Positions 47,547 through 50,756 of a stretch of DNA of 50,756 nucleotides are shown here, in pieces (position 1 is the first letter of the stretch; every line of letters begins with the position of its first letter). Origin of the DNA: DATAQC01 sp051005135 (lineage in GTDB: Bacteria; Actinomycetota; Acidimicrobiia; Acidimicrobiales; AC-14); the NCBI GenBank assembly GCA_051005135.1, contig JBPCJQ010000019.1, positions 1 to 50,756 on the forward strand. Direction: 5' to 3'. The position numbers were made by a program, and so were the translations under genes. The notes beneath the pieces are model-generated. The model had not been told where the DNA came from and did not search any database. It saw only the letters and a list, made by a program, of their open reading frames with translations.

Positions 47547-48209
47547 ATGTTGGTACGGTGGCGGCCCGTGGCCGGCACCAAGCGCGACCGTCAACGAGAA
47601 GGGCGCCAAGCCCGCCAGGCTGCTCTGGCGGCCGCCCGCCGCCGCCAGGCCATGCGCCGGCGAGCGGTGTTCGTGGCCGCCGCCGTCTTGGTCGCCCTCG
47701 TGCTGGCGTGGTTCCTCACCCGGGGCGGCGACAAGAAGAAGACGGTGACGACCTCCTCGTCGACCACCAGTGCACCACCGTCTACCGCGCTGTCCTCGGC
47801 GGCGGGCAAGCCGTGCCTCGCCGTGTCCGACCCCCTGCCGCCAGGCGCTCCCCAGGTGCCGGTGAAGGTCGGCCCTCCGCCCACCGGGCTGGTCAAAGAA
47901 GACCTCAAGCAGGGCTCGGGGGTCACGGTGTCGCCCAGCGCTACCGTGACCGTCAACTACATCGGTGTGGCCTGCTCCACCGGCAAGATCTTCGACTCGT
48001 CCTATTCCCGCAACCAGACGGCGACCTTCCCCCTCGGCCAGGTGATCAAGGGCTGGCAGAACGGCATCCCCGGCATGAAAGTGGGAGGCCAGCGCCTGCT
48101 CGGCGTCCCTCCCGACCAGGGCTACGGGCCCTCGGGTCAGGGTACGACCATCGCCCCCGACGAAACCTTGTGGTTCGTCGTGCAGGTCACCGCCACCAAG
48201 GCGCCCTAG
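47547..48209 (+). CDS. Membrane-anchored FKBP-type peptidyl-prolyl isomerase
   Basis: 220 residues. A basic start and one helix (AVFVAAAVLVALVLAWFLTR) hold it in the membrane, with a Thr/Ser linker and a C-terminal FKBP domain: TVTVNYIGVACSTGKIFDSS, TFPLGQVIKGWQNGIPGMKV and LLGVPPDQGYGPSGQGTTIA. The residues forming the binding pocket are mostly kept. It helps secreted proteins fold. ATG at 47547 is four bases after the antitoxin stop; GTG at 47568 in V-A-G-T-K-R is an equally plausible start seen in relatives. Confidence 0.9.
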   Translation: MLVRWRPVAGTKRDRQREGRQARQAALAAARRRQAMRRRAVFVAAAVLVALVLAWFLTRGGDKKKTVTTSSSTTSAPPSTALSSAAGKPCLAVSDPLPPGAPQVPVKVGPPPTGLVKEDLKQGSGVTVSPSATVTVNYIGVACSTGKIFDSSYSRNQTATFPLGQVIKGWQNGIPGMKVGGQRLLGVPPDQGYGPSGQGTTIAPDETLWFVVQVTATKAP

Positions 48210-48457
48210 CCCGGCTGGGGTATGTCGCCGGTGGCGGGCTCCTCGCCCAGAAGGGCGCGCGGGTGCTCGAGAGGGCGAGCCGTGTCGGGGTCGTCGGCCC
48301 TGTTCTCCAAGCCGAGTGTCACCTGATCACCTTCGGGGCGAGGCCAGTCCCTCTCTCCTCCCGAGAGCTCCTCTTCGACGGGGCCCTGGTCGGGCATGGG
48401 CAGATCGGGCTCGGTCGGCCAGGAACCGCTGGACGGTTGGTGCGACTGCTCGGACAT
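48206..48457 (-). CDS. Small acidic hypothetical protein
   Basis: 83 residues, acidic and Pro-rich: MSEQSHQPSSGSWPTEPDLP then EEELSGGERDWPRPEGDQVT. No membrane segment, probably disordered, no family recognised. GAGGAGG lies four bases before the ATG at 48457, a strong ribosome site that supports a real gene. Convergent with the FKBP gene, overlapping by four bases. Confidence 0.6.
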   Translation of the reverse strand: MSEQSHQPSSGSWPTEPDLPMPDQGPVEEELSGGERDWPRPEGDQVTLGLENRADDPDTARPLEHPRALLGEEPATGDIPQPG

Positions 48458-48521
48458 GCTTCCTCCTCGGGCGTGAACTCTGTTGCCGAGGATGCAATTA
48501 CCCGCGGCGGCGGGGTCGCAA

Positions 48522-49787
48522 TCAGACCATGGCCTTCCTGGTGAGGGGCATGCCGCTGGACCCGTCGGCGTCGAGGCGCACGGCCAGTACCTGGTGGATG
48601 CCGACTTCGGCGACCTCGAAGCTCACCATCGATCCCAGCAGGTAGAGCCGCCACACCCGCGCCCGGCGGTAGCCCACCAGGTCCACCGCGGCGTCCCACT
48701 GGGCCTCCAGGTTGGCCAGCCACAGCCGCAAGGTAAGGGCGTAATGCTCTCGCAGGGCCTCGACGTCTCGCACTTCCAACCCGTGCTCCTGCATGGCCTC
48801 GGCCACCACCCCCACGTCCTGCAGCTCGCCGTCGGGGAACACATAGCGGCCGAGGAACGACCTCCTGGTGTTCTCCGAGCCGCCCGGCGTGGAGATGGCG
48901 TGGTTCAGCAACCGGCCTCGGGGCTCGAGAAGACGGTTGAGCGCCCCGAAGTACTCGGCCATGCGGGCCCTTCCGACGTGCTCGAACATGCCGATGCTGG
49001 AGATGGCCGAGAAGCGCCGGTCCTCGGTGGCCAAGTGGCGGTAGTCCTCACGGCGGATCTCGACTTGGTTGTCGAGGCCGGCCTCCTTGACCCGCTGGCG
49101 AGCCATCTCAGCCTGGGCGGGAGAGAGGGTGATGCCCACCGCGTCGACCCCGTAGTGGGTGGCCGCGTGCATCACCATCCCGCCCCAGCCGCAGCCCACA
49201 TCGAGCAGGCGTATCCTCGGCGCCAGGCCCAGCTTGGCGCAGATGAGGTCGTACTTGGCCGCCTGGGCCGTCTCCAGGCTGTCGTCGGGGTGGACGAAGC
49301 GGGCACACGAATAGGTCATCGAAGGCCCCAGCAACAGGCGGTAGAAGTCGTTGCTCAGGTCGTAATGGTGGGTGACGGCGGCCTCGTCGCGTCGGCGGCT
49401 GTGGCGCCAGCCGCGAATGCGCACCTCCTCGGGGGGAGGCGGCAGGGGGCGGCCCAGAACGCCCAGGCGGGCGGCACCCACGATGCCTTCGAGCAGGCGG
49501 GCCGGAGGGACACGGGCGTCTTCGGGGGCGTACTGGAGGCTGCGCAGGGCGGCTGCCTCGTCGCCCTCGATGGTGATCTCCTCCAGCACATAGGCCCGGG
49601 CCAAGCCCACCTCGTTGGGCGCGTAGAGGAACCTCCTCATGGCGTGGGGCGTGTGGAAGACGACGGTCGCCGGCGCGTCGCGCGGCCCGTCGGTGCTGGC
49701 GTCCCAGTAGCGCAGGCGGACGGGGAGGTAGGGGCCCAGCAGGGAACGGAAGACGGGGGCGAAGGTCTCGGCGGCGGAACGAGGCAC
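48522..49787 (-). CDS. Cyclopropane-fatty-acid-synthase-like methyltransferase
   Basis: About 421 residues. N-terminal lipid-binding part, then the SAM domain: VTHHYDLSNDFYRLLLGPSM, TYSCARFVHPDDSLETAQAA, KYDLICAKLGLAPRIRLLDV, GCGWGGMVMHAATHYGVDAV and GITLSPAQAEMARQRVKEAG. SSIGMFEHVGRARMAEYFGA and FLGRYVFPDGELQDVGVV match the CFA/mycolic methyltransferase class that methylates acyl chains of phospholipids. GTG at 49787 begins the conserved sequence; a longer frame runs upstream but is not similar. The bicarbonate-site Glu in FEHVG is present. Confidence 0.9.
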   Translation of the reverse strand: MPRSAAETFAPVFRSLLGPYLPVRLRYWDASTDGPRDAPATVVFHTPHAMRRFLYAPNEVGLARAYVLEEITIEGDEAAALRSLQYAPEDARVPPARLLEGIVGAARLGVLGRPLPPPPEEVRIRGWRHSRRRDEAAVTHHYDLSNDFYRLLLGPSMTYSCARFVHPDDSLETAQAAKYDLICAKLGLAPRIRLLDVGCGWGGMVMHAATHYGVDAVGITLSPAQAEMARQRVKEAGLDNQVEIRREDYRHLATEDRRFSAISSIGMFEHVGRARMAEYFGALNRLLEPRGRLLNHAISTPGGSENTRRSFLGRYVFPDGELQDVGVVAEAMQEHGLEVRDVEALREHYALTLRLWLANLEAQWDAAVDLVGYRRARVWRLYLLGSMVSFEVAEVGIHQVLAVRLDADGSSGMPLTRKAMV

Positions 49788-49819
49788 CCGGCCAGTCTCC
49801 CCCAGCAGCGTTGGCGGAA

Positions 49820-50059
49820 CTACGAGATGGCGTCCCTGGGCTCGGCCAAGCTCCCCAGCGTGGGACGCGGACCGGCCAGCACGGGCTCGGCCCAGTGGAT
49901 CGCCTCGTCGTCGGTGGCACGGGCCACAGCCACGCTGGCCGCCGCTCCGGCCCGGCCGGCGTGAACGGACAGCTCCACCGGTTGGTGCTCGGCGAAGAGC
50001 AGGACATGACGCCACTGGCCGCCGGGTCCGCTGTCGCCGGGGTCGGTCATCGCGCCCAT
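49820..50059 (-). CDS. Hypothetical protein, start uncertain
   Basis: A frame of about 79 residues: GQWRHVLLFAEHQPVELSVH, AGAAASVAVARATDDEAIHW and LAGPRPTLGSLAEPRDAIS. No family is known to me. It could begin at ATG 50059, ATG 50050 or TTG 50134, where LPAATWTDLEGCAHAADHEA would be added. The gene upstream is frameshifted, so reading errors here are possible too. Confidence 0.4.
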   Translation of the reverse strand: MGAMTDPGDSGPGGQWRHVLLFAEHQPVELSVHAGRAGAAASVAVARATDDEAIHWAEPVLAGPRPTLGSLAEPRDAIS

Positions 50060-50162
50060 GGCGGCGGTGGCACCGGCTTCGTGGTCGGCGGCATGGGCAC
50101 AGCCCTCCAGATCGGTCCATGTGGCGGCGGGCAACGTGCGGTACTCGCCGACGAACCACGGG

Positions 50163-50607
50163 TCAGCCGCCGCTGCGCAGGAAGCGGATGAACGGACGTA
50201 GCGCCACCAGCGCGCCCACTGCCACCGCCACGCCAGCCCAACCATCACCTGGACGGTGGTGAACGCTGCGGAGGGCAGCCAACGCTGGCCGGCGGGCGTG
50301 ACGCCTCCCAGTGCTCGGAGAGCTTGGCCAGTCCCGACCCGGCCACCACGAACACGGCCCAGGCAGCCAGCACCAGCAGGGCACCCGACCGGGCCCGGTC
50401 GGGTGCCTCTCTCTCGCCCCCGGCCAGGCCCGATGCATGCAGGCACTCGACCACCCCGCCACGGGCGACATCGAGGCGCTCCCTGGACGAGGGCCGGCGC
50501 CCGCCCAACGAGTCCTGCAGGTGGGCGACCAGCTCGGCGCCGTGGCGCTCGCGCCACGACCGCGGGTACCACCGCAGGAGGCGCTCCAGCCGGGGGTCGC
50601 CGCTCAT
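50163..50607 (-). pseudogene. Small membrane protein interrupted by two frameshifts
   Basis: ATG at 50607 opens MSGDPRLERLLRWYPRSWRE then RHGAELVAHLQDSLGGRR, a start typical of short actinobacterial membrane proteins encoded next to PadR-type regulators. Helices follow (SGALLVLAAWAVFVVAGSGL). After KLSEHWE (near 50300) the sense moves to another frame, VTPAGQRWLPSAAFTTVQVM, and near 50235 to a third, VAVAVGALVALRPFIRFLRS, then a stop. Both shifts can be mended by adding one G or C to a short run, so sequencing error is as likely as decay. Confidence 0.6.
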
Positions 50608-50680
50608 GCCGGGCTCCCGGCCAGGCGGGAAGCAGGGGCGAAGGTGGGCGTCGCCGCCGTGCTCATCGCGATTATGGGCG

Positions 50681-50756
50681 GGGCCAGGGGGGGGGGGACA
50701 CAGAACGGAGGAGGGGCGGGGGGAAGGGAGAAAACACCCACCCCCCAGAACAAAAC
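50681..50756. other. Low-complexity right end, probable artefact
   Basis: From about 50681 the sequence turns into G runs (eleven at 50687-50697), G/A mixtures and C runs, just like 41261-41370. It follows a minus-strand frame ending MSTAATPTFAPASRLAGSPA whose stop overlaps the gene start at 50607. I see no biological feature in the block itself. Confidence 0.65.

Overview
The window looks like a contig from a high-GC actinomycete, most likely an uncultured member of the Acidimicrobiia or a related deep actinobacterial line. This is inferred from the strong GC bias, frequent GTG and TTG starts, many 4-base GTGA/ATGA gene overlaps, and families typical of Actinomycetota (GlpX, a Septum_form protein, Holin-X, PspC kinases, a LigD-type polymerase). 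I see no rRNA, tRNA or CRISPR array. Two stretches, 41261-41370 and roughly 50681-50756, are homopolymer-rich junk that looks like sequencing or assembly error, so frameshifts close to them should be read with caution.

Layout. 1-3450 (minus): glycogen and gluconeogenesis genes, with intact glgC (cut by the left edge) and glpX, an amino-acid permease remnant and a gutted glgB. 3600-4850: gene debris (IS66, IS3, dienelactone hydrolase and ParE fragments). 4856-9905 (minus): envelope and stress genes (PAP2 phosphatase, YihY, DUF3618, Holin-X, an amphipathic protein, PRC-barrel/DUF2382) and a STAS regulator. 10472-11653: a sigma factor fused to a Cys-rich segment, one membrane helix and an outer domain. 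11800-13650: more debris (Tn3, HTH, GAF/PP2C fragments). 13654-14451: a toxin-antitoxin pair. 14565-21114 (minus): cell-surface genes (WecB, an L,D-transpeptidase, a glycosyltransferase, a methyltransferase, a polytopic membrane protein, a Septum_form protein).

21630-25288 holds a compact exosortase-type surface-anchoring locus: a 53-residue peptide with an LARTG motif and a membrane tail, a processive GT2 glycosyltransferase, an exosortase-like transpeptidase with candidate Cys103/Arg148/His169, and a secreted protein ending in a helix plus an Arg cluster, closed by a 17-bp perfect hairpin. 25996-29733 carries an HtrA protease, a translationally coupled stand-alone LigD-type primase-polymerase, MobA and a RibD-type reductase. 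30262-31971 is a copper-amine-oxidase-like protein with an eroded active site.

The most striking segment is 32017-36895, a glycine-reductase-like operon: GrdE-like, GrdB, GrdC, thioredoxin, GrdA. Two in-frame UGA codons (34335-34337 in grdB and 36548-36550 in grdA) sit exactly where the family has selenocysteine, so a standard gene caller breaks both genes. A SECIS-like hairpin starts 11 nt after the grdB UGA. The GrdE-like protein has Gln-Phe where the family has the Asn-Cys that makes the pyruvoyl cofactor, and no grdD is present. The system therefore uses the selenium and thioredoxin chemistry of glycine reductase but probably reduces its substrate in a different way.

36942-50607 has a Zn-ribbon mini-protein, a flippase-like membrane protein and lipoprotein, divergent PspC genes with a NarL-type two-component system, an ECF sigma/VOC pair, a flavin reductase, a truncated haemoglobin, two back-to-back toxin-antitoxin modules, an FKBP isomerase and a cyclopropane-synthase-like methyltransferase.
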